From NCBI GenBank assembly GCA_964610165.1, contig CAZSUZ010000021.1:1-25493 (forward strand): DNA of 25,493 bases, read 5' to 3'. This DNA comes from MFZZ01 sp964610165 (lineage in GTDB: Bacteria; Patescibacteriota; Microgenomatia; UBA1406; GWC2-37-13). Made by a program: the position numbers and the translations under genes. Below are positions 14,012 through 21,827 of the stretch, piece by piece. Below the pieces are notes generated by a model. It ran no database searches, was not told the DNA's origin, and saw only the letters and a program-made list of their open reading frames with translations. Every line of letters begins with the position of its first letter. Positions within the stretch are counted from its first letter, which is position 1.

Positions 14012-15040
14012 ATGGTAGGAATAGTTTCATACGGATATTACATTCCAAAATATAGAATTAAGCTAAACGATATTGCAGATGCATGGGACAAATGTGGCGA
14101 AAAAGTAGAAAAATCGCTCAAAATTCATGAAAAAGCAGTTGCAGGCATTGATGAAGACATTCTTACTATGGCTTTTGAAGCATCTTCTATGGCATTTGAA
14201 AATCAGGATTCCATAAAAAAAGATATTGGTGCTGTTTTTATTGGTTCAGAAACATTTCCCTATGCAGTAAAACCAGTTTCTACATCGTTAGCAGAATGGC
14301 TTCAATTAGGAAATAATTATTTGGCATACGATACGCAGTTTGCCTGTAAAGCTGGAACAGGTGCCTTAGCCTCTGCTCATGCGCTTGTAAAATCTGGGGA
14401 TGTTAAATATGCATTAGTCTGTGCCTCAGATAAGGCAAATGCTCGTCCACAAGATGCTCTTGAGTATTCCGCTGGTTCTGGAGCAAATGCATGGATTGTT
14501 GGACGTGAGAACGTTGCTCTAGAAATTATAGATTGGTCTTCGTATTCATCAGATACTCCAGATTTTTGGAGACGTGCAAAAGCAGATTATCCATCACATG
14601 CTGGAAGATTTACCGGTGGACCTGCATATTTTACTCATATTCTTGGTTCTTCAAAATTATTATTAGAAAAACAGAACATGAAGCCTGAAGATTTTAAATA
14701 TGCTGTTTTTCATATGCCAAATGGTAGTTTTCCATTAAAAGTAGGCAAAATGCTTGGCTTTACAACAGAACAAATTGAACCTTCCTATATTGTTCCAAAA
14801 TTAGGAAATTCATATTCAGCATCAGCTTTAATGGGTTTAGTTTCAACTCTTGAACAAGCTCAACCAGGAGATTTAATTTATTTTGCATCTTATGGATCTG
14901 GAGCAGGATCGGATGCGTTTATTTTTAGAGCAACAGAACAAATAAAAAATATCCAAAAAAGTTTTAAAAAACAGATAGAAAATAAAACATATATTAACTA
15001 TGCAAAATATTTGCATTTTATGAATAGTATTTCAATGTAA
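14012..15040 (+). CDS. HMG-CoA synthase (archaeal type)
   Basis: Condenses acetyl-CoA with acetoacetyl-CoA to HMG-CoA. The 342-aa size and motifs match the archaeal family rather than the longer MvaS of Firmicutes or eukaryotes: IGSETFPYAVKP with catalytic Glu80, YDTQFACKAGTGAL with the acyl-carrying Cys112, and FHMPNGSFP with His234. The start is 2 nt after the reductase stop. In archaea this enzyme forms a complex with thiolase and a DUF35 protein that channels acetoacetyl-CoA; all three genes are adjacent here. The C-terminal tail (after about 310) is lysine-rich and less conserved. Confidence 0.95.
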   Translation: MVGIVSYGYYIPKYRIKLNDIADAWDKCGEKVEKSLKIHEKAVAGIDEDILTMAFEASSMAFENQDSIKKDIGAVFIGSETFPYAVKPVSTSLAEWLQLGNNYLAYDTQFACKAGTGALASAHALVKSGDVKYALVCASDKANARPQDALEYSAGSGANAWIVGRENVALEIIDWSSYSSDTPDFWRRAKADYPSHAGRFTGGPAYFTHILGSSKLLLEKQNMKPEDFKYAVFHMPNGSFPLKVGKMLGFTTEQIEPSYIVPKLGNSYSASALMGLVSTLEQAQPGDLIYFASYGSGAGSDAFIFRATEQIKNIQKSFKKQIENKTYINYAKYLHFMNSISM

Positions 15041-15043
15041 ATT

Positions 15044-16195
15044 ATGAATTCAATAATTGGTTATTATTCCACAAAATTCGGTGAACTATGGAACTTTAGT
15101 CTTGATGATCTTATTAAAGATGCAATGCAAGGAGTTCTAACCAAAACAAATCTTGAAAAAAATCAGATTGACGCTATCTTTTTTGGCAATATGTTAGGGG
15201 GTATTGTGGAAGAAAATTTGTTATTGTCAGCACATATTGCAGAGCAACTTGGTGTGAATATTCCCATTTATAGAGTTGAAGGTGCTTGTGCTTCTGGTGG
15301 TTTAGCTTTTCAGATGGCTAATGATTATTTAAAAGCTCATCCAAATTCTACAGTACTTGTACTTGGAGCAGAAAAAATGACAGATATTGGAGCAGAAGAA
15401 GTAACAAAAGCATTAGCTTCCGCAGCGGGTGAAGATGAACAATCTGTTGGGCTTACATTTCCTGGTGTGTATGCAATGATAGCTCAACTTTATTTAAAAA
15501 AATATCATTACACTGAAGAGCATTTAGCAAATGTAACAGTTAAAAATCATGCGCATGGTGTTTTAAATGAAAATGCACATTTTAGAAGATTAGTAACTGT
15601 TGATAATGTATTAGAAAGTCCATACGTATCTTTTCCGCTAAAAGTATTAGATAGTTCTCCAATCTCAGATGGAGCGGCAGCACTTGTATTAAGTAATAAT
15701 GCGGAACTTATTAAAAATGCACAAACGGTAAGTGTTTTATCTTCAGAAGTTGCAACAGATTGTGTTTCCATAGCAAAACGAGAAAAATTAGATGAATTAA
15801 AAGCAACAAAAATTGCCGGTGAAAAAGCATTTAAAACAGCTGGAATAACTCGAGAAGATATTCGTGTTATGGAAGTTCATGACTGCTTTTCTATTGCAGA
15901 ATTACTTGCAATTGAAGATTTAGGATTTTGGAAAAAAGGCGAGGGCGGAGCCCGAGCAAAAGAAATGTCTACCCAACTTAACTCTGGAAGTAATTTAATT
16001 GTAAATACTTCCGGTGGATTAAAAGCTGCTGGTCACCCTGTTGGAGGAACAGGTATAAAACAATTAGGAGAAATTTATTTACAACTTACAGAGCAAGCAG
16101 GCGAAAGGCAAGTACAAAATGTTAATTTTGGCTTAGCACATAATGTGGGTGGCAGTGGTGGTATTGCAGTTGTCAGTATTTTAGGAAGATCATAA
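15044..16195 (+). CDS. Acetyl-CoA C-acetyltransferase (archaeal-type thiolase)
   Basis: Joins two acetyl-CoA into acetoacetyl-CoA. It is a 383-aa thiolase: N-terminal nucleophile in EGACASGG (Cys82), HDCFSIAE, GGLKAAGHPVGGTG with the active His, and the C-terminal LAHNVGGSGG. The C-terminal HN replaces the second Cys of bacterial biosynthetic thiolases, as in SCP2-like and archaeal enzymes. It starts 3 nt after the HMG-CoA synthase stop and is followed 2 nt later by the DUF35 gene, consistent with a thiolase/synthase/DUF35 complex. Confidence 0.93.
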   Translation: MNSIIGYYSTKFGELWNFSLDDLIKDAMQGVLTKTNLEKNQIDAIFFGNMLGGIVEENLLLSAHIAEQLGVNIPIYRVEGACASGGLAFQMANDYLKAHPNSTVLVLGAEKMTDIGAEEVTKALASAAGEDEQSVGLTFPGVYAMIAQLYLKKYHYTEEHLANVTVKNHAHGVLNENAHFRRLVTVDNVLESPYVSFPLKVLDSSPISDGAAALVLSNNAELIKNAQTVSVLSSEVATDCVSIAKREKLDELKATKIAGEKAFKTAGITREDIRVMEVHDCFSIAELLAIEDLGFWKKGEGGARAKEMSTQLNSGSNLIVNTSGGLKAAGHPVGGTGIKQLGEIYLQLTEQAGERQVQNVNFGLAHNVGGSGGIAVVSILGRS

Positions 16196-16197
16196 GT

Positions 16198-16497
16198 ATG
16201 AAAAGTGCAGTAACTATTTGGAGAAAACAAAAAAAAGATAAATTAGCTCTTGGAAAAAAAGGGAAGATTCTTACGTGGACCACAATAAATGTTGCACCAC
16301 CAAAATTTGCATCATTTACTCCATATTCAGTTGTGCTTGTCGAACTTGAAAATAAAGAAAAAGTATATGGACAGCTAGTAGATTTTGATGAAAAAGATTT
16401 AGAAATTGGAACAGAAGTTATCTCTATTTTAAGAAGAGCCGGAGCTGTGGATAAGGAAGATATTATTGAATATAGTGTAAAGTTTAAACCAGTCTAA
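16198..16497 (+). CDS. DUF35 OB-fold protein lacking the zinc ribbon
   Basis: A 99-aa protein: a short N-terminal helix with IWRKQKKDKL (7-16), then the DUF35 OB domain beginning GKILTWTTINVAPPKF (22-37) and continuing PYSVVLVELENKEKVYGQLVDFD to a C-terminal IIEYSVKFKPV. In archaea the equivalent protein (about 130 aa) bridges thiolase and HMG-CoA synthase and has a CxxC...CxxC rubredoxin-like ribbon between helix and OB fold. Here the protein contains no cysteine at all and the helix joins the OB fold directly, a clean loss of the ribbon. The position in the operon supports the same scaffold and CoA-binding role. Confidence 0.9.
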   Translation: MKSAVTIWRKQKKDKLALGKKGKILTWTTINVAPPKFASFTPYSVVLVELENKEKVYGQLVDFDEKDLEIGTEVISILRRAGAVDKEDIIEYSVKFKPV

Positions 16498-16498
16498 T

Positions 16499-17431
16499 AT
16501 GATAAAAATTTCGTATTCTGCCCCGGCAAAAGTAATTCTTTCTGGTGAACATTCTGTTGTGTATGGTAAACCAGCTTTTGTTACGGCAATAGATCTCCGT
16601 TTAACAGTTTCGATTCAAGAAGGTGAAAAAGGTGAAAAACATCAGGCAATAGAACATATTGAAGAACTTGTTTTGTCTTATTTGCGGAAGGAAAAACCTG
16701 TTTCAAAAAAATCTTTTATTTGGGATATTTCATCTGATATTTTAATTGGTCGCGGTATGGGTTCATCTGCAGCTTTTTGTGTAGCAACAGTCGCTGCTCT
16801 TTTGCATTTCTATACAGGAAAAGAACATGATAAACAAGTAATTAACTCATTAGCATATCAGGCAGAGAAATTTTTTCATGGTATGCCATCTGGCGTAGAT
16901 GTAAGTGCTTCTTGTTTTGGAGGCCTTATTTTTTATAGAAAAGAATTTGAATTTTTAAAACATATTTCCTCGCTTAATTTTAAAATTCCAACACAGTTTC
17001 AAGATCACTTACTTTTAGTTGATAGTGGTAAGCCTTCAGAAACAACGGCAGAAATGGTAAAAGCTGTTGGAAAAAGATATAACGAAATTCCAAAAGAAAT
17101 GGAACAAACTATTATGCAGATTGAAAAAATTACAAAAAGAATGGTAGTTAGTATTATGAAGGAAGATCTTAATATGTTTGCTGAATCTATAAAAGATAAT
17201 CAAACACATTTGGAAGATTTTGGTATTGTTTCAAAAAACACAAAAAAATTATTGTCAGAATTGTCTGCATATGGTGTTGGAAAAGTTACAGGTGCAGGAG
17301 GTTTGCAGGAAGGATCTGGAATGATTTTGTTTTTAGCAGAAGATATAAAGAAAACAACAAATTATCTTAAGGAAAAAAATATTGAGTTTGTACCTTTTAA
17401 ACAAGATTTTGATGGTGTTAAGCTAGCTTAA
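16499..17431 (+). CDS. mvk: Mevalonate kinase (GHMP family)
   Basis: Phosphorylates mevalonate at O5 with ATP. It is a 310-aa GHMP kinase: N-terminal APAKVILSGEHSVVYGKPA (8-26), the ATP loop GRGMGSSAAF (84-93), the FHGMPSGVD segment with the catalytic Asp, and the C-terminal GVGKVTGAGGLQEGSG loop. The HSVVYG motif favours mevalonate kinase over phosphomevalonate or isopentenyl phosphate kinases. It is the last gene of the mevalonate run. Its TAA shares a TTAA (17428-17431) with the stop of the convergent pilin-like gene. Enzymes after phosphomevalonate are not in the window. Confidence 0.93.
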   Translation: MIKISYSAPAKVILSGEHSVVYGKPAFVTAIDLRLTVSIQEGEKGEKHQAIEHIEELVLSYLRKEKPVSKKSFIWDISSDILIGRGMGSSAAFCVATVAALLHFYTGKEHDKQVINSLAYQAEKFFHGMPSGVDVSASCFGGLIFYRKEFEFLKHISSLNFKIPTQFQDHLLLVDSGKPSETTAEMVKAVGKRYNEIPKEMEQTIMQIEKITKRMVVSIMKEDLNMFAESIKDNQTHLEDFGIVSKNTKKLLSELSAYGVGKVTGAGGLQEGSGMILFLAEDIKKTTNYLKEKNIEFVPFKQDFDGVKLA

Positions 17432-17898
17432 AGACATGAATATGTCTTTGATGCAGAGTCGTAAACGCATTGTTTACCAGTTGCGCAAGGACCAGCAGCA
17501 CCACAAGACTCTGGAGTATCGTTTATCGATGGAATTTTAAATCGTAAATCACCATTTTCATCCCGTTCGACAAATCCAACAATATCAACAGCCACCAAGT
17601 TAAAGATGGAAAAAGCAACTATAACTAAAATAAGGCCAATAACAGAATTTGTCATTTTAGATTGTGCTTTAGCAATGTTTTCAGAATCTCCACCAGAGTT
17701 AATCCAATCGAAAGCACCCCACAATAGGTAAATAAGTACAGCTATTGCTGCAATTACAAAGAACATTTGTATACCCACAGCAAAAAGTCTACTTAAACCA
17801 CCCACAGGATCTGCTAAAGCAGGATTTGGAGGATTGATAGGTGAACCAAATATATCCTGATTAGTTGCAGCCATTAATGACATTGTTTTTTCTAACAT
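17428..17898 (-). CDS. TrbC/VirB2-like pilin protein with Cys-rich tail
   Basis: A 156-aa protein with two membrane helices (about 39-61 and 85-108) separated by a polar loop WINSGGDSENIAKAQSKM. This W-INSGGD-x3-AKA-x-KM-x-N loop is a recognisable TrbC/VirB2-like (or Mbov_0395-like) pilin pattern common in CPR genomes. A C-terminal extension carries four cysteines (132, 138, 144, 155: SCGAAGPC, KQCVYD, YSCL), probably a small disulfide-linked knot outside the membrane. Two nt separate it from the upstream related gene, so they form an operon. No other type IV secretion genes are visible. Confidence 0.75.
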   Translation of the reverse strand: MLEKTMSLMAATNQDIFGSPINPPNPALADPVGGLSRLFAVGIQMFFVIAAIAVLIYLLWGAFDWINSGGDSENIAKAQSKMTNSVIGLILVIVAFSIFNLVAVDIVGFVERDENGDLRFKIPSINDTPESCGAAGPCATGKQCVYDSASKTYSCL

Positions 17899-17900
17899 AG

Positions 17901-18227
17901 TTAAATAGGTATTTCAATTCCTAATACAAAACCAACAATTTTAACAATTACATATGCAGCTAACACAACTATTATGCCAATGACTGCATATGTGCCAATA
18001 TTACGAGCTTGAGCGACTTGTTCTTGGTCAGAGCCAGCGGTTAACCATTTATATGCCATAAGAAGTAACATACCACCAAATAACAACGCAGCACCAGTCA
18101 TAAGGAGAGGTGCTATAAGTCCTGTTAATGTACTAATATTTGCAAATCGTGCGGCAGGAAATGTTGTCGCGTTAATATAAGGAGTTGGAGTATTTGGAAT
18201 TTGCGCAAGTAAAAAGAATAGGTTCAT
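17901..18227 (-). CDS. TrbC/VirB2-like pilin protein
   Basis: A 108-aa protein with an N-terminal hydrophobic leader (MNLFFLLAQ), then helices at about 34-56 and 78-102 flanking the loop YKWLTAGSDQEQVAQARN, the same WxxxGSDxExxAxAR-type pattern as its neighbour. I chose the ATG at 18227; the in-frame upstream ATG at 18284 would read backwards through the uppS start. A promoter TTGCAA-17-TACACT lies just before 18227. It heads a two-gene pilin-like operon placed between mevalonate kinase and uppS. Confidence 0.75.
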   Translation of the reverse strand: MNLFFLLAQIPNTPTPYINATTFPAARFANISTLTGLIAPLLMTGAALLFGGMLLLMAYKWLTAGSDQEQVAQARNIGTYAVIGIIVVLAAYVIVKIVGFVLGIEIPI

Positions 18228-18237
18228 GCTAGAAATG

Positions 18238-18266
18238 AGTGTATAATAAATCAAAATTAATTGCAA
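18238..18266 (-). promoter_or_regulatory. Promoter of the pilin-like pair
   Basis: On the reverse strand TTGCAA (18266-18261), a 17-nt spacer and TACACT (18243-18238), ending 10 nt before the ATG at 18227. A plus-strand TATAAT at 18242-18247 overlaps it and may serve uppS, 23 nt upstream of its ATG. Confidence 0.5.
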
Positions 18267-18270
18267 TGAT

Positions 18271-18954
18271 ATGATAAAACACATAGCTTTAATACCAGAC
18301 GGAAATAGAAGGTGGGCAACAGAAAAAGGTATGCCTTCAGTACAAGGTCATCGACATGCTGTAGAAAAAATTTTACCTCAACTGTACGACACATTACTTG
18401 AACTAGGAATACCATATTGTACTTTTTGGGCTATGTCTCCAGATAATTTTAAAAAACGTAGCAGTTTTGAAGTAAATAATTTATTTGGTTTACTTTTTCA
18501 TTTTTTTGAAGCTCAACTAAAAGATTTTAAAGAAAAAAATATACGTGTCAAAATAATTGGGAATATGGATGAATTACCAGATAAAGTACGCGAACATTTA
18601 AAAAAAGCAATGGAAGAGACCAAAGATAATACAAGAATGACATTTATTATTGCAATGAATTATGGTGGTCGCGATGAAATTATTCGAGGTATCCATAAAT
18701 TAATTCAGTCGGATATAAAAAAAGAAAATATAACCTCTGAATTATTAACTTCTTTACTAGATACAGCAGATATTCCTGATCCCGACATTATTATTAGAAC
18801 TGGCGGAGAACAACGAACTTCAGGATTTTTATTATGGCAATCTGAATATACAGAATATTTTTTCTTAGATAAATTTTTCCCAGATTTTACCCCTGAAGAT
18901 CTCAAAAACTGCATTAATCAGTACGAACAAAGGCAAAGAAGATTTGGCAAATAA
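18271..18954 (+). CDS. uppS: Undecaprenyl diphosphate synthase (cis-prenyltransferase)
   Basis: Extends farnesyl diphosphate with isopentenyl units in cis to make the C55 carrier lipid for peptidoglycan and surface glycans. The 227-aa protein has all family motifs: IPDGNRRWA with catalytic Asp10 (8-16), FWAMSPDNFKR-like FWAMSPDNFKK (52-62), NYGGRDEI (130-137) and the C-terminal RTGGEQRTSGFLLWQSEYTEYFF (176-198). It is slightly shorter than usual (about 230-250 aa). It uses the end product of the mevalonate route encoded upstream, from which it is separated only by the minus-strand pilin-like genes. Confidence 0.95.
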   Translation: MIKHIALIPDGNRRWATEKGMPSVQGHRHAVEKILPQLYDTLLELGIPYCTFWAMSPDNFKKRSSFEVNNLFGLLFHFFEAQLKDFKEKNIRVKIIGNMDELPDKVREHLKKAMEETKDNTRMTFIIAMNYGGRDEIIRGIHKLIQSDIKKENITSELLTSLLDTADIPDPDIIIRTGGEQRTSGFLLWQSEYTEYFFLDKFFPDFTPEDLKNCINQYEQRQRRFGK

Positions 18955-18981
18955 TTCCCGCAATATTTTCAAGAATCATAC

Positions 18982-18987
18982 TATAAT
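18982..18987 (+). promoter_or_regulatory. -10 element of the Fic gene
   Basis: TATAAT ends 9 nt before the ATG at 18997. The -35 match is weak and no Shine-Dalgarno is seen. Confidence 0.45.
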
Positions 18988-18996
18988 AGTGATTGT

Positions 18997-20043
18997 ATGT
19001 TTAGTCCACAGTTTCAAATTTCTAATAGAATTCTTAATAATATCTCTAAAATAGAAGCTGTGGAAGAAGTTATTCGTCATGCCCCAATTCTTCCATTATG
19101 GGAAAAAGAATTTCGAGAAGATGCTATCGTGCGTTCTGTGTATCACGGTACTCACATTGAAGGAAATATGCTTCAAAAAGATGAAGCTCTTAGTGTTTTA
19201 AAAGGAAAAGATGTAATGGCTCGTGCCCGTGATATTCAAGAAGTAATTAATTACCGAAAAGTAATTGATTTTATAGATCAAGAAGCTAAAGAACAGCATC
19301 AACAGGTAACAGAGGAACTAATTCAAAAAATTCATGGTCTTGTTGTGGATAAAATTCTTCCACCCGAACAAGCTGGACAGTATCGTACAAAACAAGTAGT
19401 TATTAAAAATTCTCAGAATGGTGAAATAACTTTTAAACCACCAATTCCTGTAGAAGTTCCTTATCTGATGAAGGAGTTTGTTCATTGGATTAATAGAACA
19501 ACTAAAGATGACATTCATCCCATTTTAAAGGCAGGCATTGCTCATCATGAATTTGTACGTATCCATCCATTCATTGACGGAAACGGTCGAGTAGGAAGAT
19601 CTATTACTACATTGTTATTACAAATGGGTGGTTTTGATATTCGTCGATTTTTTTCTTTAGAAGAATATTATGACAAAGATGCACTTATGTATTATGAAAG
19701 TCTTCAGAAAGCGACTAATGGCGATATGACAACGTGGTTGGAGTATTTTACATACGGAGCAGCTGTAGAATTTGAAAAAATTAAAGATAAAATTTTACGA
19801 CTTTCAAAAGATGCAAAACTTAAAGAAAAATTTGGTGGTAAACAAATATTTTTAACAGAACGTCAAGTAAAAATTATCGAATATATTCAGGAGATTGGAT
19901 ATTTACAGAATCAGGCATTTGGAAGTATTTTTCCCGATTTGTCGGAAGATTCTATTCTTCGAGATATTAAAGACTTAATAGAGAAAGATTTAATTAAAAA
20001 AGTCGGTAAAACAAAAGCTGCACGTTATGTATTAACAGGATAA
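18997..20043 (+). CDS. Fic family protein with C-terminal winged helix
   Basis: A 348-aa Fic-domain protein, likely an AMP-transferase that modifies Ser, Thr or Tyr of a target protein. The active motif HPFIDGNGRVGR (190-201) is complete: the catalytic His, the acidic residue, GNG and the Arg. N-terminal GTHIEGN (51-57) lies where class II Fic proteins have the self-inhibitory [ST]xxxE[GN] motif; the Glu is kept but the first position is Gly. The last 65 residues (LTERQVKIIEYIQEIGYLQNQ to the end) form a winged helix-turn-helix as in many Fic/DNA-binding fusions. No antitoxin gene is adjacent. It is followed 2 nt later by the DNA ligase gene. Confidence 0.92.
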   Translation: MFSPQFQISNRILNNISKIEAVEEVIRHAPILPLWEKEFREDAIVRSVYHGTHIEGNMLQKDEALSVLKGKDVMARARDIQEVINYRKVIDFIDQEAKEQHQQVTEELIQKIHGLVVDKILPPEQAGQYRTKQVVIKNSQNGEITFKPPIPVEVPYLMKEFVHWINRTTKDDIHPILKAGIAHHEFVRIHPFIDGNGRVGRSITTLLLQMGGFDIRRFFSLEEYYDKDALMYYESLQKATNGDMTTWLEYFTYGAAVEFEKIKDKILRLSKDAKLKEKFGGKQIFLTERQVKIIEYIQEIGYLQNQAFGSIFPDLSEDSILRDIKDLIEKDLIKKVGKTKAARYVLTG

Positions 20044-20045
20044 TT

Positions 20046-21827
20046 ATGCATTTCAAAGAACTCGCACAATATATACAAAAAATTGAACAAACTTCTTCCA
20101 GAAATGATATTACAAAATTTCTTGCAGATTTATTTGGGGCCTTGTCGCCTAAAGAATTGCATTATGCGATTTATTTAATTCAAGGAAATGTTTCACCTAA
20201 ATTTAATGTAATAAATTTTGGAATGGCAGAAAAAATGGTCATTCGCGCTGTGGCTTCAGCCTTACAGGTTGATGTTTCAGATTTTACAGAAAAATTTAAA
20301 AAAATTGGAGATATTGGTGCGGTTGTTGAAACATATAAAACACATCAACCTTCATTAACAGAAAAAGATGTAACAATTGTAGAAGCTTTTGATAGGTTGC
20401 TAGAAATTGCACAAGCGGGTGGAGATGGTTCACAAGATAAAAAAATTCAACTTCTTGCAGCACTTATAAATGAACTTGATGCATTATCTGCACGCTATAT
20501 TGTTCGTATTCCGCTTGGAGTTTTACGTTTAGGATTTTCTGATATGACGATTCTTGATTCTTTATCATGGATGAAAACTGGCGATAAATCACTTCGACCT
20601 TCATTACAAAAAGCATATCAAGTTCGGCCAGATTTAGGATTAATTGGAGCATTGGTAAAACAAAAAGACATAAAAGAAGTAGAAAAAATAGAACCAGAAG
20701 TATTTACACCAATAATTATGATGCGCGCAGAACGATTATCTTCTGGTGCAGAAATTATTGACCAAATTGGTACATGTGCCATTGAACCTAAGTTTGATGG
20801 TTTCCGTTTACAAGTACATAAAAAAGGGAAAGATGTAAAACTTTTTACAAGAGGTTTAGAAGATGCAACATTTATGTATCCAGATATAGTGGAAGGAATT
20901 AAAAATGAAATTCATGTAAAAGATATTATTTTAGAGGGTGAAGCAATTGGTTTTGATCCTCAATCTGAAAGCTTTCTGCCTTTTCAAGAAACAGTTCAGA
21001 GAAAAAGAAAATATGGCATTGATGAAAAAGCGAAAGAAATACCGCTTAAACTATTTGCATTTGAATTATTGTATGCAGATGGTAAAAGTTATATCGATAG
21101 TGCTTTTGTAGAGCGTAGAAAAGCCTTAGAACAGAGTGTTAAAAATAAAAAAAATGTAGTAGAAGATACTATTATTATTGCTCATAATGAAATTGTTGAA
21201 GATCCAAAAAAAGTAGAACTTATTTTTGAAGATAATATAACAAAAGGCTTAGAAGGAATTATTGCTAAAAAATTAGATGGAACATATCAACCAGGTGCTC
21301 GTGGTTGGAATTGGATCAAATTTAAACGAAGTTATTCCTCAAAAATTGAAGATACTATTGATTGTTTGGTTCTTGGTTATGATTATGGGAAAGGAAAACG
21401 TGCTGGTTTTGGTATCGGTGCATTTTTAGTTGGTGTGTATGATGCAAAAGAAGATAGATATCTTACAGTTGCAAAAATTGGAACAGGGCTTAAAGATCAA
21501 GATTGGATTGATTTAAAAGAAAGAGCAGGGAAAATTACAGTTCATAAACTGCCTACAAGATATGAAGTCGATAAAATGATGGAGTGCGATGTGTGGGTTA
21601 CACCGCAGGTAGTAGTTGAAATTAAAGCAGATGAAATTACCAGGTCTCCTGTGCATACTGCAGGTCGTATTATGAAACCTACCAAATCTGGTAATGCTAT
21701 GGAAGTAGAAATAGCTGGATATGCACTACGTTTTCCTCGTTTAGTTCGATTTAGAGAAGATAAATCTCCAGAAGAAGTAACTACAGTTTCAGAGGTGGAC
21801 AAAATGTTTAAAGCACAACGAGTATGA
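20046..21827 (+). CDS. lig: ATP-dependent DNA ligase (archaeal LigI type)
   Basis: Seals nicks in DNA using ATP. A 593-aa protein with the archaeal/eukaryotic ligase I layout: N-terminal DNA-binding domain (about 1-215), adenylation domain with motif I EPKFDGFR (nucleophile Lys249), ILEGEA (295-300), EGIIAKK (403-409) and WIKFKRSY (423-430), then an OB domain with a C-terminal RFPRLVRFREDK, typical of this group. Bacteria normally rely on NAD-dependent LigA, and bacterial ATP ligases are usually LigD- or LigB/C-like and shorter or differently built. This full-length archaeal form suggests acquisition by transfer. Its TGA stop overlaps the next ATG (ATGA 21824-21827). Confidence 0.95.
   Translation: MHFKELAQYIQKIEQTSSRNDITKFLADLFGALSPKELHYAIYLIQGNVSPKFNVINFGMAEKMVIRAVASALQVDVSDFTEKFKKIGDIGAVVETYKTHQPSLTEKDVTIVEAFDRLLEIAQAGGDGSQDKKIQLLAALINELDALSARYIVRIPLGVLRLGFSDMTILDSLSWMKTGDKSLRPSLQKAYQVRPDLGLIGALVKQKDIKEVEKIEPEVFTPIIMMRAERLSSGAEIIDQIGTCAIEPKFDGFRLQVHKKGKDVKLFTRGLEDATFMYPDIVEGIKNEIHVKDIILEGEAIGFDPQSESFLPFQETVQRKRKYGIDEKAKEIPLKLFAFELLYADGKSYIDSAFVERRKALEQSVKNKKNVVEDTIIIAHNEIVEDPKKVELIFEDNITKGLEGIIAKKLDGTYQPGARGWNWIKFKRSYSSKIEDTIDCLVLGYDYGKGKRAGFGIGAFLVGVYDAKEDRYLTVAKIGTGLKDQDWIDLKERAGKITVHKLPTRYEVDKMMECDVWVTPQVVVEIKADEITRSPVHTAGRIMKPTKSGNAMEVEIAGYALRFPRLVRFREDKSPEEVTTVSEVDKMFKAQRV

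Noticed and set aside
18997..20043. Fic toxin-antitoxin pair
   Set aside because: The flanking genes are uppS and DNA ligase; no small antitoxin frame is adjacent, and the inhibitory-type motif is within the protein itself.
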